Shown: positions 17,351 to 26,173 of the stretch, in pieces
Position numbering within the stretch: the stretch's first letter is position 1
Layout of the letters: every line of letters starts with the position of its first letter
NCBI RefSeq assembly: GCF_045062745.1
Contig: NZ_JBJGED010000001.1
Location: 248,001-312,000 of the forward strand
Direction of reading: 5' to 3'
Length of the DNA: 64,000 bases
DNA from: Paenibacillus_AA sp045062745
GTDB taxonomy: Bacteria; Bacillota; Bacilli; Paenibacillales; NBRC-103111
Translations under genes and position numbers: made by a program
The notes under the pieces: generated by a model
Database searches by the model: none
Seen by the model: the letters and a program-made list of their open reading frames with translations, nothing else
What the model was told of the DNA's origin: nothing

Positions 17351-18199
17351 ATGCAAGTAAAAGAATACAAGGATGTTTCCTATGGTCCTGATACCCGGAA
17401 TGTGCTGGATGCTTATATCGTGGACCTCGGAGGCCGTCCTTCGCCGGTACTCATATTTTTCCATGGAGGCGGGTATGTGGGAGGCGGCAAAGCGGAAATT
17501 CTCTCCAATAGCTTAATGCAGGAGTGCCTGGAAGCCGGCATTTCCGTTGTGACATGCAATTACCGTTTCATTACTCAAGATCCGTTTCCAGCCCCTATGG
17601 AAGATGGAACCCGTGCGATCCAGTTCGTTCGCGGCATGGCGGACTCCTGGGGACTGGATCCAGGCAGAGTCGCTTCATCCGGTTCATCGGCCGGCGGGCA
17701 CATCGCCCTGTGGAATGCGCTCAAAGGGAATCTGGCCAAGCCGGATAGCTCCGACCCGATAGAGCGGATCTCTTCCGAGGTTTGCGGATTCATCGGGTTC
17801 GGAACCCAGGCCTCGAAGGATCAGCGGTTTTACGAAGGCATTTATGAAGGACCGCATATTCAACCCAATCTTGCCCTGTTTTACGGCATCCCTTCTCTGG
17901 ACGACCTGTACCGTCCGGAAATCCTGAAGCTCGCCGAAGAGGCGTCCGCGATCAATCACATGTCTCCGGCGGCCCCTCCTGCTTTTATGGTGTACCACTA
18001 CGAATTGGATATGGATAAGCCTCACATCCCGGCAGACGCTCCCGTAGGCGAGGTCATTCATCATCCTATGCATGGTTACGTACTAAAACAGAAGTACGAC
18101 GCGCTCGGCAAACCGTTCATTCTACGACACGTGGGAGACCCGGTTCGTCCCGGCGAAATGGTCGAGTTCTTGTTAGATTGCTTCAAAGCGGTCCGGTAA
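17351..18199 (+). CDS. Alpha/beta hydrolase (esterase/lipase, HSL-like)
   Basis: This 282-residue protein has the HGGG oxyanion motif (IFFHGGGYVGGG, near residue 37) and the nucleophile motif SSGSSAGGHIAL (near 114). A likely acid and His lie near the C-terminus, the latter in HHPMHGYVLK. This is the hormone-sensitive-lipase type of carboxylesterase. AAGGGGTGG stands about nine bases before the ATG. It converges on the asparaginase gene with a terminator between them. The substrate is unknown. Confidence 0.85.
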   Translation: MQVKEYKDVSYGPDTRNVLDAYIVDLGGRPSPVLIFFHGGGYVGGGKAEILSNSLMQECLEAGISVVTCNYRFITQDPFPAPMEDGTRAIQFVRGMADSWGLDPGRVASSGSSAGGHIALWNALKGNLAKPDSSDPIERISSEVCGFIGFGTQASKDQRFYEGIYEGPHIQPNLALFYGIPSLDDLYRPEILKLAEEASAINHMSPAAPPAFMVYHYELDMDKPHIPADAPVGEVIHHPMHGYVLKQKYDALGKPFILRHVGDPVRPGEMVEFLLDCFKAVR

Positions 18200-18219
18200 T
18201 TCATGTAACAGCGTAAGAT

Positions 18220-18244
18220 CCTCTGGAGTCGGCCCCTCCAGAGG
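18220..18244. terminator. Terminator between convergent genes
   Basis: A 9-bp perfect stem, CCTCTGGAG (18220-18228) paired with 18236-18244, has a seven-base loop and is followed by TTCTTATTA. It lies just after the esterase stop. Confidence 0.75.
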
Positions 18245-18250
18245 TTCTTA

Positions 18251-19255
18251 TTAGTTCAAGCGGAATCCGGCTTGATGCCGACCGACAATCTCCCCTCTGC
18301 TGTTGCGGATTTCTTCGGGGCAGAGCTCCAGCAAGCGGCCGATCGTATTCTCATCGGGATAGCCGATTTGTAGCAGGATCGAGGCAACCAAGTAAGGCCA
18401 TTTCTCTTCGCTTCCGTCTAAAACCTTGAAGGCAAAAGCGAGCCCCTCCCGCTTAAGCGCGAAGCAGTAAATGCCTTTGGCTCCCCCTTTGGCGACAATG
18501 TTGGAATCCATCAGCAACGCCGGACAAATGAGCCGGGTACCGGACACCCACTCCGGCCGGCCGTTCATCGCGGCCGTCAAATCGCGGACCGCCTCAGAGG
18601 TTGCAGGGTCTCCGATCAATTCGGGACGTGCCAGCTTCAAGAACGCTTGAGCGGTATTGTACAGAGGCATGGCGAACACCGGAAGGCCGCAGCCGTCGAT
18701 CCCGAGCTGAATGTGTTCCTGAGGCAGGCCCGCCATTTCACTTACGGCAGCGAGGACTTCCCGTTGAAGCGGATGATCGACTTGCTCATATCCTTCCAGA
18801 GCATACCCTTCGGCAAGACAGACCGCCAGCAGGCCAAGATGCTTCCCCGAGCAGTTATGGTACAATCTCCGCTCCTCCCTGCATTCATGACACAGCTGAT
18901 AGTGGCTGGGCGCATGCAGCGGGTAGGTCGCGCCGCATACTAACTGGTCCTCATTCAAGTTGAGCTTGCGGAGTAGAGATTCGAGAGCCTCCACATGAAA
19001 CGGCTGCCCCCGGTGGGATGCCGTGAGGACGGCCTGTTCCTCCATGGTTAAACCGTATCGCTTATGCAGCTGTCTTCGGAAAAAGGGAAGCGCTTGAAAC
19101 GGTTTTGCCGCCGAACGCAAATAAGTTACGTAGTACGGATCCCCCGCCTGATATCGAATCGCGCCCTGACTGTCGACTCCAACCAGGTGACCCCAAAATT
19201 CGGTTTCGGCGATAGTTCCCCGCCATTCCTCAAGCAGTAATGCTGCTTTGTTCAA
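18251..19255 (-). CDS. L-asparaginase (asparaginase II / AnsA family, thermolabile type)
   Basis: This 334-residue protein belongs to the PF06089 asparaginase family, unrelated to classical type I/II enzymes. Conserved stretches are YLRSAAKPFQALP, ASHRGQPFH, NCSGKHLGLL and GIDGCGLPVFA. It hydrolyses asparagine to aspartate and ammonia, probably in the cytoplasm since no signal peptide is seen. The start is TTG at 19255 with GAGG five bases before. This TTG overlaps the TGA stop of cutC (TTGA), so the two genes are coupled. Confidence 0.88.
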   Translation of the reverse strand: MNKAALLLEEWRGTIAETEFWGHLVGVDSQGAIRYQAGDPYYVTYLRSAAKPFQALPFFRRQLHKRYGLTMEEQAVLTASHRGQPFHVEALESLLRKLNLNEDQLVCGATYPLHAPSHYQLCHECREERRLYHNCSGKHLGLLAVCLAEGYALEGYEQVDHPLQREVLAAVSEMAGLPQEHIQLGIDGCGLPVFAMPLYNTAQAFLKLARPELIGDPATSEAVRDLTAAMNGRPEWVSGTRLICPALLMDSNIVAKGGAKGIYCFALKREGLAFAFKVLDGSEEKWPYLVASILLQIGYPDENTIGRLLELCPEEIRNSRGEIVGRHQAGFRLN

Positions 19256-19962
19256 TTGGACCTCGCCTTCCTTTTCTGCTCGGTTTGATGAATGATGTCG
19301 GCCGCTTGCCTTACTTTCTCTTTGTCGATCCCGCCGCTTGCCCGATGTCCGAAGCGTACTCCGGTACCCAAATGCACTTCCGTCAACTGCGTCTCGGCCA
19401 GAAACGAATCCAAATTGTCCGGCTGCAGCCCTTTCCCTGCAATCAGACGAAGCGGTGTCCCGGCTTGCAGCTCACACAGCGTCGTCCGCGCATTCCAAGC
19501 GCTTTCGGGGTGGCCTCCCGAGGTCAACACCCGGTCTATGACCGGAATCGTCTCCAGCACCTGCAGCGTCTCATACAAATCCGGAGTATCATCGAACGCT
19601 CGATGGAATGTCACGGGCAGCCCGGCCGCTGCCTCGCATAAACGTTGAACAGCCGGCACCGAGACCCGGCCGTCGGCATTTAATGCCCCGAACACCAAGC
19701 CGGAAGCGCCCAATCGCTTCGCCATTCGGATGTCCGCCAGCATCGTTTCGAGCTCATCGACGGTATACACGAAATCTCTGCTATGCGGCCGGATCATCAC
19801 GCGAACCGGGATGGAGACGGATGCAAGTGTCCGTTCTATTAGTCCGTAGCTGGGGGTTAGCCCTCCTTCTTGAAGCGCGCAGATGAGCTCAATTCTCCCA
19901 GCTCCTGCTTGCTCGGCCGCCACCGCGTCTTCTACGCTCGTCGCGATAATTTCCAAGATCAA
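19252..19962 (-). CDS. cutC: CutC-family protein
   Basis: A TIM-barrel protein of about 236 residues. ILEIIATSVEDAVAAEQAGA opens it, followed by RIELICALQEGGLTPS, VMIRPHSRDF, LVFGALNADG and VTFHRAFDD, all CutC family marks. CutC has been linked to copper homeostasis, though the biochemical role is unsettled. I placed the start at TTG 19962, because AAGGTGG lies seven bases upstream and CutC proteins normally begin there. An in-frame ATG at 20001 adds 13 residues but has no ribosome-binding site. It is translationally coupled to the asparaginase gene. Confidence 0.88.
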   Translation of the reverse strand: MILEIIATSVEDAVAAEQAGAGRIELICALQEGGLTPSYGLIERTLASVSIPVRVMIRPHSRDFVYTVDELETMLADIRMAKRLGASGLVFGALNADGRVSVPAVQRLCEAAAGLPVTFHRAFDDTPDLYETLQVLETIPVIDRVLTSGGHPESAWNARTTLCELQAGTPLRLIAGKGLQPDNLDSFLAETQLTEVHLGTGVRFGHRASGGIDKEKVRQAADIIHQTEQKRKARSN

Positions 19963-20010
19963 TTTGGTTCCACCACCTTGATGCGAAATATAATTCTCCA
20001 TTGGTCGTAG

Positions 20011-20162
20011 CGTTCAGTTAGGCGCGTGGGGAGGGCAGGCAGAGGGGTTCCGATCGCTGTTGAAATCTTGTACTTTGAATTGTTATTGGTATAGGTGAGC
20101 ACAGGATTTCAAAGGCGAACGCTTCGCTTCTACACTCCCTCTGCCCGCCCTCTTTCCCTCAC
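20011..20162. repeat. Dispersed repeat with inverted ends, copy 1
   Basis: A block rich in GGGGAGGGCAGGCAGAGGGG starts at 20011. An imperfect inverted counterpart (CCCTCTGCCCGCCCTC) ends near 20162, and GAAATC-T-GT motifs inside each arm also pair. The left arm recurs at 40850-40898. The layout resembles a short miniature-element or REP-like palindromic unit. It occupies the whole space between cutC and an AraC gene. Confidence 0.6.
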
Positions 20163-20203
20163 TTACTGATAAAGGCCGCCAAAGTGGCAGCCTTATATGA
20201 AAG

Positions 20204-21097
20204 TTATTCCTTTCTTCTTATCGGGACCCATACCTCACAAATGGATTCGGTGTGACTGTCATTCGCCCAATAGTATTTCTCCATACACGGTCCTTCCACC
20301 TGTTCAAAATTTGAAGATGGGAACCACTCGGTATATATTCGTTTCCAGACGTTTTGGATTTCTAACCCGATCTCAACGTCATCCGGAATCGATTCTCTAC
20401 TATCGAACACTGCATAGCTTTGATCAGGGACATGAAGGATGGTCAACTCTTCCGGGGCGACCGTTCCTTCCAGCAGATCGGTACCCATCAAATAACGCCT
20501 AGTACCATCCTCGCTAAAATCAAAGTAATATCCGTTTAACAATGAGCCCGCTGGTCTGCCGACAACTTCGTTAATCCGGTCATGCGTGCCGTTCTTCCAA
20601 ATCTCCTCCACGAATCCGGGTATTTCAGTGAACGCATCTTTCTTGATAATAACATCCTTGCCGACTACTGTTGAAGCATTTTCCTCCACAATGCGATAAT
20701 TCATTTCGGTTTCCCCTTTAATCTGGATTTGAAAGGAGATTCGAGGAAAAGCTTTGAGCTTCACATTCTTTTTCTTTGCGGCAAGCGGCGTTACGCCATG
20801 CATCCGTTGAAATGCTTTGGCGAATGCTTCGGGACTCTCATAACCATACTTCAGCGCAATATCGATGACCTTACTTCCCGTCCCGGCCAACTCTTCCGCC
20901 GCAAGCGTAAGTCGACGGTTGCGTATATATTCGGCTACCGTAAAACCCGTCAAAGCATGGAACATCCGCTGAAAATGATACTTCGATGACATAGCAGCCC
21001 TAGCGATATCGTCGATCTCGATGTCCGTATGCAGATGTTCTTCCACGTAATCAATCGCTTGCCGAAGCAATCGGAGCCCCTCCACTGGTTCTCTCAT
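20204..21097 (-). CDS. AraC-family regulator with GyrI-like effector domain
   Basis: This protein of about 297 residues has an N-terminal AraC helix-turn-helix pair (LRLLRQAIDYVEEHLHTDIE, then VIDIALKYGYESPEAFAKAF). It is followed from about residue 130 by a GyrI-like effector domain (MNYRIVEENASTVVGKDVII ... CEVWVPIRRKE). This is the Rob/SoxS-like layout that binds amphipathic ligands. The ATG at 21097 has AAGGAG too close upstream; a TTG 24 bases further in, with GGAGGGG six bases before it, is an alternative. It is last in a minus-strand run after the isochorismatase-like gene. Confidence 0.87.
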   Translation of the reverse strand: MREPVEGLRLLRQAIDYVEEHLHTDIEIDDIARAAMSSKYHFQRMFHALTGFTVAEYIRNRRLTLAAEELAGTGSKVIDIALKYGYESPEAFAKAFQRMHGVTPLAAKKKNVKLKAFPRISFQIQIKGETEMNYRIVEENASTVVGKDVIIKKDAFTEIPGFVEEIWKNGTHDRINEVVGRPAGSLLNGYYFDFSEDGTRRYLMGTDLLEGTVAPEELTILHVPDQSYAVFDSRESIPDDVEIGLEIQNVWKRIYTEWFPSSNFEQVEGPCMEKYYWANDSHTESICEVWVPIRRKE

Positions 21098-21186
21098 CTC
21101 CTTTCTCTTCCAGTTTAGAAGAGTTGCTGTGTACCTTCCTGTTCGAGCGTGCTTCGTATTGTCACGGATGGGCTTGATCCACGCTA

Positions 21187-21720
21187 TCAATCCCAGCAAA
21201 ACTCAATACTCGACGACTCCAGGAGCTCCGCGAACGACCGAAACTGATCGTTGTATCGCTCAATGATTTGTGACGCCGTTTGGTCCCTTTGGCTATACGT
21301 ACTATGACCGTCTTGAACCACCGTGACTTGATACCCTAATTCGGTGGCTCGACGGCATGTGGCATCGATACAGAAGTCCGTTTGAAGACCTGCCAAGACG
21401 ACTTTTTGAATCCCGAGTGCTTCCAATTCCAATTGGAGATTCGTCTCGTGGAAGGAGTCAGGCTTCTGCTTCTGAATGATGATTTCCCCGCGGGCGGGAG
21501 CGATCTTGGGGTGTATGTGCCAGCCCTCACTATGGGTTTCGAGCGGTTCCCCCTCCCCTTCATTATGCTGGACATAGATAACGGGAACATCAGATGCTCT
21601 AGCTTTTTGGATCAGTCCGCTGATTCTCTCTAGCAAACCATCACCATCATAGACAGGATAGGATTCCAGAAACATGCCGTTTTGCACATCAATGACCAGA
21701 AGGGCTGTATTCTTATTCAT
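21187..21720 (-). CDS. Isochorismatase-family cysteine hydrolase
   Basis: This 177-residue protein has the family's catalytic triad: Asp in LLVIDVQNGMF (residue 11), Lys in the IIQKQKPDSF stretch and Cys in LQTDFCIDATCR. Members hydrolyse amides such as nicotinamide or split isochorismate; the substrate here is not evident. The ATG at 21720 was preferred over 21744, because AGGAG lies ten bases before it. It sits between the GNAT gene and the AraC gene in a same-strand run. Confidence 0.88.
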   Translation of the reverse strand: MNKNTALLVIDVQNGMFLESYPVYDGDGLLERISGLIQKARASDVPVIYVQHNEGEGEPLETHSEGWHIHPKIAPARGEIIIQKQKPDSFHETNLQLELEALGIQKVVLAGLQTDFCIDATCRRATELGYQVTVVQDGHSTYSQRDQTASQIIERYNDQFRSFAELLESSSIEFCWD

Positions 21721-21757
21721 GATGAAGCTCTCCTCTCGTTTCACACGGTACGTCTGA

Positions 21758-22477
21758 TTAAACGACTGTGAAATTCACTCCATAAAAGGACAAGCCCAAC
21801 TTGCTCGCTACCCTCTGGGAAGCTAGGTTCTCCCACGAAGTACTGTATAACGGGAGACCTCCTCCCTTCCGCACCTCCATGGCCCAATCGGCTACAACGG
21901 CGGCGGCATATCCCTTGCCACGATATTCGACCAAGGTCTCGAGCCCAGCTTCGTGTGCTTGGGATGTAACGCGAACGCTGCGGCAAATCGATACAGCCCG
22001 GTTAGCGTGTAAGAAAGCTATACAAGGCTGTACGTAGTCTATTTCTTCAGCCAGCCATTCGAACCCATCGAGCCCTACTTCCGAGATATTGTCCCGGGTA
22101 AGCCGGACGACCTGCCTAGTCGACGCGGCTTCACGAGGGACAAGGAAGCAGGGTCCCATCGTAAACTTGTCCGCCTGGAGGTAGTTCAGGTAAGCGTCGA
22201 AATGTTTCGGTTTACTCTGGAAGTCACTGACCGCCGGTTCGTCGGCACACAATTCCTCCAAAGGCTCGATTAGCCGCTCCGGGATATCATACCGAAATCG
22301 ACAGATCGCCGTTCCCTCTATAGTACGCCCCAAGAAAAAACGAGGGGCCAAAGCCTCACCGGGCCAGGGCTCGTTGATCGTCCGAATGCGCCTGTTCAGG
22401 TCATGTGTGAACATCGCTTCGACATGCCTCTCCATCAGTTCATGGACGGTTGGTTTGCTTTCTTCACGTTCGCTCAT
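21758..22477 (-). CDS. GNAT-family acetyltransferase
   Basis: This 239-residue protein resembles the larger GNAT acetyltransferases (PF12746 type). The acetyl-CoA loop is EYRGKGYAAAVVADWA, and the closing region is YSTSWENLASQRVASKLGL. GGGAGGG lies five bases before the ATG. It begins 12 bp after the polysaccharide deacetylase gene, so they are probably co-transcribed. The acceptor substrate is unknown. Confidence 0.85.
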   Translation of the reverse strand: MSEREESKPTVHELMERHVEAMFTHDLNRRIRTINEPWPGEALAPRFFLGRTIEGTAICRFRYDIPERLIEPLEELCADEPAVSDFQSKPKHFDAYLNYLQADKFTMGPCFLVPREAASTRQVVRLTRDNISEVGLDGFEWLAEEIDYVQPCIAFLHANRAVSICRSVRVTSQAHEAGLETLVEYRGKGYAAAVVADWAMEVRKGGGLPLYSTSWENLASQRVASKLGLSFYGVNFTVV

Positions 22478-22489
22478 GCTTCCCTCCCT

Positions 22490-23185
22490 CTAGCTTCTCA
22501 ACTCATTCACCGTTACGAAGCGGTACCCTTGCTGGGTCAAGTGTTCCAATATACCCTCGATCGTCTGTAATTGTTGTCCCGTCTTATCATACATGGGATG
22601 CAGTAAAAGGATGGAGCCCGGCTTTACTTCTTTTCTCACAGCCTCTACTTTGTCTGCCACGGAAGTATAGTAGGTATCGGGTTCGAGATTCCACATAATC
22701 GTCGGCATGCCTTGATCGTGCAAATAATGCGGTAAGCTGAACAGCTTCTTCCCATAGGGTGGACGGAACACAATCTCCCCTTTGTAGCCCGCCTCCCGGA
22801 TCAAGTCGTTCGTTTGTTCGATTTCACGCTGCACGTAGGATCGGCTTTTGAAGAGGATCCGTTCATGGGAGTACGAGTGGTTGGCCAGTTGATGCCCAGC
22901 ATCCACGATCCGTCGGGCCTCTTCCATGTGGCTCTTCAACTCGTTGCCGATCACGAAGAAGGTTGCCTTCGCTTGGTACTTGCTCAAGACCGGCAAGATT
23001 TGCTCTACGTTCCCAGTCGGCCCATCATCGAAGGTTAGAGCCACGACTTTCTCGCTCGTCTCCACATGATCCGTAATGCCTCCGAATAACTGAAAGCTCC
23101 GCGAGTTCATCAGCCTCTGCATCCCGTATAATAGCAGCACGATCACTAATAAGATCAGGCCAGCTATACTTATTTTTCTCCACAC
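22490..23185 (-). CDS. Membrane-anchored polysaccharide deacetylase
   Basis: This 231-residue protein has one N-terminal membrane segment (about residues 6-22) and a NodB-homology domain. Catalytic motifs are VALTFDDGPTG (the Asp pair), the zinc ligands of ANHSYSHE, FRPPYGKK and the His of ILLLHPMYDK. It should deacetylate peptidoglycan or another N-acetylated polysaccharide outside the membrane. The start is GTG at 23185, with AGGAGG eight bases before. It leads a minus-strand run of four genes and diverges from an ECF sigma gene. Confidence 0.93.
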   Translation of the reverse strand: MWRKISIAGLILLVIVLLLYGMQRLMNSRSFQLFGGITDHVETSEKVVALTFDDGPTGNVEQILPVLSKYQAKATFFVIGNELKSHMEEARRIVDAGHQLANHSYSHERILFKSRSYVQREIEQTNDLIREAGYKGEIVFRPPYGKKLFSLPHYLHDQGMPTIMWNLEPDTYYTSVADKVEAVRKEVKPGSILLLHPMYDKTGQQLQTIEGILEHLTQQGYRFVTVNELRS

Positions 23186-23334
23186 GGCTACTCCCTCCTT
23201 CCCTATAATCCAAGTCTACTACATTGCCCGGAAATTGAAATAAAAAATGCATGGTCATGTGCGTAGCGCTAAGGTCTCCAGCCTCACCCAGAATGTAGGC
23301 GACAGCCAGGGTACTCATGCCTTCATTTATTCTA

Positions 23335-23363
23335 TTGAGGCTGTCCGCTTCATTGCATATAAT
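23335..23363 (+). promoter_or_regulatory. Sigma-A-type promoter of the ECF sigma gene
   Basis: TTGAGG (23335-23340), a 17-bp spacer and a perfect TATAAT (23358-23363) lie about 40 bp before the sigma factor's ATG. GGGAGG stands five bases before the ATG. Confidence 0.65.
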
Positions 23364-23404
23364 GAAGGTACCGCCCTTCGGGGAGATCGTTAAGGGAGGC
23401 CGCG

Positions 23405-24361
23405 ATGAACGAGACCGCATTTGACGAACCATTATTTGCAAGCTTGAAGCCGGGCTTAACCTCGTTCTGTTACCGCATGCTAGGCTCCATGGACGATGCG
23501 GATGATGCCGTTCAGGAGACGAGTATTCGGATCTGGCAGAGCTGGAGCACGTTCAGACAGGATTCCTCGTTCAAAACTTGGGTCTATCGGATTGCCTCCA
23601 ACCTGTGCTTGGACAAGCTGAGACAATCCAAACGCCGCGCGCTTCCCGTTGACCTGTTCGATCCGGCCGTCGCCATCGTCGAGCCGCGCGACACGCTGCC
23701 GGACTCTGCCTGGATCTGGCCGTCTCCCGACTTTGGGGGCAATCCGGAGGATCGGCTCGTCCGCAGAGATACCCTTCAACTGTGCTTCATCGCTCTCCTG
23801 CAGACCTTGCCTCCGCGGCAGCGCGCGGTACTCATTTTGAAGGATGTATTTGAATGGTCCTCCAAGCAGATCGCGGAAACGTTGGCGATGTCGCCGGCAG
23901 CGGTGAACAGCGCCTTGCAAAGAGCCCGAGAGACGATGGACCGGGCGCAGCTTCGCTCGGATGAGCTCAGCAGCATGGACGTTCAACCGGAGCAGCAGCT
24001 GCTGTCCCGGTATGTGGAGGCCTTCGAGCAATTCGATATTGCTGCGCTCGTCGCGTTGTTCCACGAGGAAGGCTGCATGTCGATGCCGCCCTTCGAGATG
24101 TGGATCCGCGGCAAGGAAGATTTGTCCGCCTTCTATTCGCTTACTCGCTGGCATTGCGAAGGTTCGCGATTGGTGCCCATTACGGTGAATGGCGGTTATC
24201 CGGCGTTGGCCCAGTATATGCCGGGCAAAGAGGGCTCTGGCCTGGTACCCTGGGGCATCCATGTCATCGAAACCAAAGAAAATCAAATCCTGCACGTTCA
24301 AAACTTCATTCATACGCCATTATTTTCGCGATTTGGGCTGCCTGAGCGAATTGACCAATGA
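23405..24361 (+). CDS. ECF sigma factor with C-terminal SnoaL-like domain
   Basis: This 318-residue protein has sigma region 2 at residues 12-85 (YRMLGSMDDADDAVQETSIR, then FKTWVYRIASNLCLDKLR). Region 4 is at about 125-180 (TLPPRQRAVLILKDVFEWSS, then QIAETLAMSPAAVNSALQRA). A SnoaL/NTF2-like extension runs from about 195 to the end. This layout is that of the SigG/SigJ (ECF41-like) group, whose C-terminal domain regulates the sigma part in cis. No anti-sigma gene is adjacent, which fits. The convergent VOC gene is separated by a terminator. Confidence 0.88.
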   Translation: MNETAFDEPLFASLKPGLTSFCYRMLGSMDDADDAVQETSIRIWQSWSTFRQDSSFKTWVYRIASNLCLDKLRQSKRRALPVDLFDPAVAIVEPRDTLPDSAWIWPSPDFGGNPEDRLVRRDTLQLCFIALLQTLPPRQRAVLILKDVFEWSSKQIAETLAMSPAAVNSALQRARETMDRAQLRSDELSSMDVQPEQQLLSRYVEAFEQFDIAALVALFHEEGCMSMPPFEMWIRGKEDLSAFYSLTRWHCEGSRLVPITVNGGYPALAQYMPGKEGSGLVPWGIHVIETKENQILHVQNFIHTPLFSRFGLPERIDQ

Positions 24362-24463
24362 ATTTCGTCATCGGCTTACGTCTATTTCATTGAGAATAAC
24401 CAAACGACGAATATCATGAGAAAGCTCCAATCCCATACCGAACAAAACTAATCATCGCGAAGA

Positions 24464-24497
24464 AGACGCCGGGGAAGATGCCCGGCGTCTTTCTTTT
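24464..24497 (+). terminator. Rho-independent terminator
   Basis: A 10-bp perfect stem, AGACGCCGGG (24464-24473) paired with 24481-24490, has a seven-base loop and is followed by TTCTTTTT. It is about 100 bp after the sigma gene. Confidence 0.85.
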
Positions 24498-24530
24498 TGA
24501 ACCCTAGTACGAGCGTGCTCTCCGTTAGCC

Positions 24531-24947
24531 TTAACCTTGTGCCGCATCCATGTTCATGTAGTTAATGGCCCACAGATGGCCGTCCAAGTCCACGAAGCCC
24601 CAATGATACATGAACCCATGATCTTCAGGGTCAGCGTGCAATTTCCCGCCCAAGGAGACCGCGGTATTCACGATTTCATCGACCTTTTCCCGGCTCTCGA
24701 AGGCCAATGCGATCGTCATCTGCGCATACTTGCTCGTATCGACGGATTCCTTCTCCGTGAGCGTATTAAAGAATGCTTGATTGATCAGCATGACCTGCAG
24801 GTTGTCGCCGATCACGATGGCTACCGAATTCTCGTTATCGGGGAATTGCGGGTTGAGCTCGAATCCGAGTCCGGTGAAGAACGCTTTCGATTGTTCTACG
24901 TTTTTTACAGGCAGGTTGAAGCTCGTGAATGCGGACGTTAATGCCAT
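24531..24947 (-). CDS. VOC-family (glyoxalase/bleomycin-resistance-like) protein
   Basis: This 138-residue protein is a single VOC domain: FTSFNLPVKNVEQSKAFFTG at the start, FVDLDGHLWAINYMN near the end. It resembles the lactoylglutathione-lyase-like proteins often regulated by SnoaL-type ECF sigma factors, and such a sigma gene converges on it. The ATG at 24947 was chosen, with GAGGTG eight bases upstream. The ligand or reaction is unknown. Confidence 0.85.
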   Translation of the reverse strand: MALTSAFTSFNLPVKNVEQSKAFFTGLGFELNPQFPDNENSVAIVIGDNLQVMLINQAFFNTLTEKESVDTSKYAQMTIALAFESREKVDEIVNTAVSLGGKLHADPEDHGFMYHWGFVDLDGHLWAINYMNMDAAQG

Positions 24948-25168
24948 TTTCAAAACACCTCTTCGTCAAATTAGTTGTGTTCATTTATGCCTTCGTTTAT
25001 ATAGACGACAGCCGATCCGGGAATTCATCGGTCTCATGGATTCGGAAGCGTAAATTTTGAAAATTAACTTGGTATTGAGTTCGGATACCCGCCATTCACC
25101 TTAAGGTTGCTTATTCTTATTGGGCAGGGATAAAGATTGAACCTCTATAAAAAGGAATTCGTCATCCA

Positions 25169-26158
25169 TCAAGACGTTACGGTTTCCACTCCAGCAAGCT
25201 CCGCTCGCATCCGCTCCAACAAGACGACACCGGCTTCTTCGCTTGTCTGGGCCAGCTGGAGCAATCGGATGGCCTCTGCCGCATTCGCCGGGTCGTTCGG
25301 CTCTCCGCCATGCGGGTGCGGGAACAGCTGCTGGAAGTCGAGCAGCGCTTCGGCTACCTTCTCATAATGGACGGCCGCTTCCTCAGCCAACTCCCGAACC
25401 CGTTGATCCGGCTCCGAATTCCCCGGCCACTTGGCCGGCAGGGACCGTAAGAACTGCGTCGCATATTCCCTGGCATCCCCGACAACCTCCGCGTTGTAGG
25501 CATTGCCGAAGGGATTCACCGTACGGTTACGGAACGCTTGGATCCAGGCCTCGTAACCGGCCAGACCATGCCTGAATTCTTTAGACAAGGTCGGGGCTTG
25601 CTCACGGGCAAAGGGTACGATGCGGTCGAGTGCCCTTTTCCACGCTTGTTTCGGGTCAACCGGAATCGATTCCCGGACGCGCACCATACAGACGAAGTTA
25701 AGTGGCAACTCGTTCAATTTCGCATAAGGCAGCGGGCCTTCGTGGGACGGGTCCTTGCAGTAGAGCTCCTGTTTCTCATCATCGTATCCATAAATCACGC
25801 CAAATTCGGGAATAAACAAGCTCCAGCCGATGGCCGGGATGCCCCGGTCAATCGTTTCCTGTGCGAATTTGACCGCCTGCTCCAGCTTCTCCGGCGGGGC
25901 CGGCGTACGAAACCCATGCAGGTGTTCGCAGGTGAAGCCGAGAATATGGAGACCCTTCTCCAAAAGCTCCGTCGGCGAGAACATCGTCGGTCCCGCCGGG
26001 CTGACATCGCCCGGATGGATGTTGATGCGGAATGCATGATCCGTCAGCCCCATCACGTCGACCAGCGTGTACATATCTTTCTTATCGGTGTACTGCAGGA
26101 CGGCATAAATCGATTGCGCTGCGGCTGTAAAGGTCTTTTCCCAAGAACGTTCTCTCAT
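25169..26158 (-). CDS. Conserved protein of uncertain function, partner of ECF sigma gene
   Basis: This 329-residue protein is soluble with no signal peptide. The N-terminal half includes AIGWSLFIPEFGVIYGYDD followed by a CKDPSHEGPL stretch. This layout resembles the papain-like BtrH/peptidase-C39-like proteins (inference from pattern only). The C-terminal half is helical, with PFGNAYNAEVVGDAREYATQ and a run of Ala/Glu-rich helices. It begins 15 bp after the ECF sigma gene stops, so the two form one transcript. It may be the sigma factor's regulator or main product; no function is claimed. Confidence 0.6.
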   Translation of the reverse strand: MRERSWEKTFTAAAQSIYAVLQYTDKKDMYTLVDVMGLTDHAFRINIHPGDVSPAGPTMFSPTELLEKGLHILGFTCEHLHGFRTPAPPEKLEQAVKFAQETIDRGIPAIGWSLFIPEFGVIYGYDDEKQELYCKDPSHEGPLPYAKLNELPLNFVCMVRVRESIPVDPKQAWKRALDRIVPFAREQAPTLSKEFRHGLAGYEAWIQAFRNRTVNPFGNAYNAEVVGDAREYATQFLRSLPAKWPGNSEPDQRVRELAEEAAVHYEKVAEALLDFQQLFPHPHGGEPNDPANAAEAIRLLQLAQTSEEAGVVLLERMRAELAGVETVTS

Positions 26159-26173
26159 AATACAGTCATCTCC

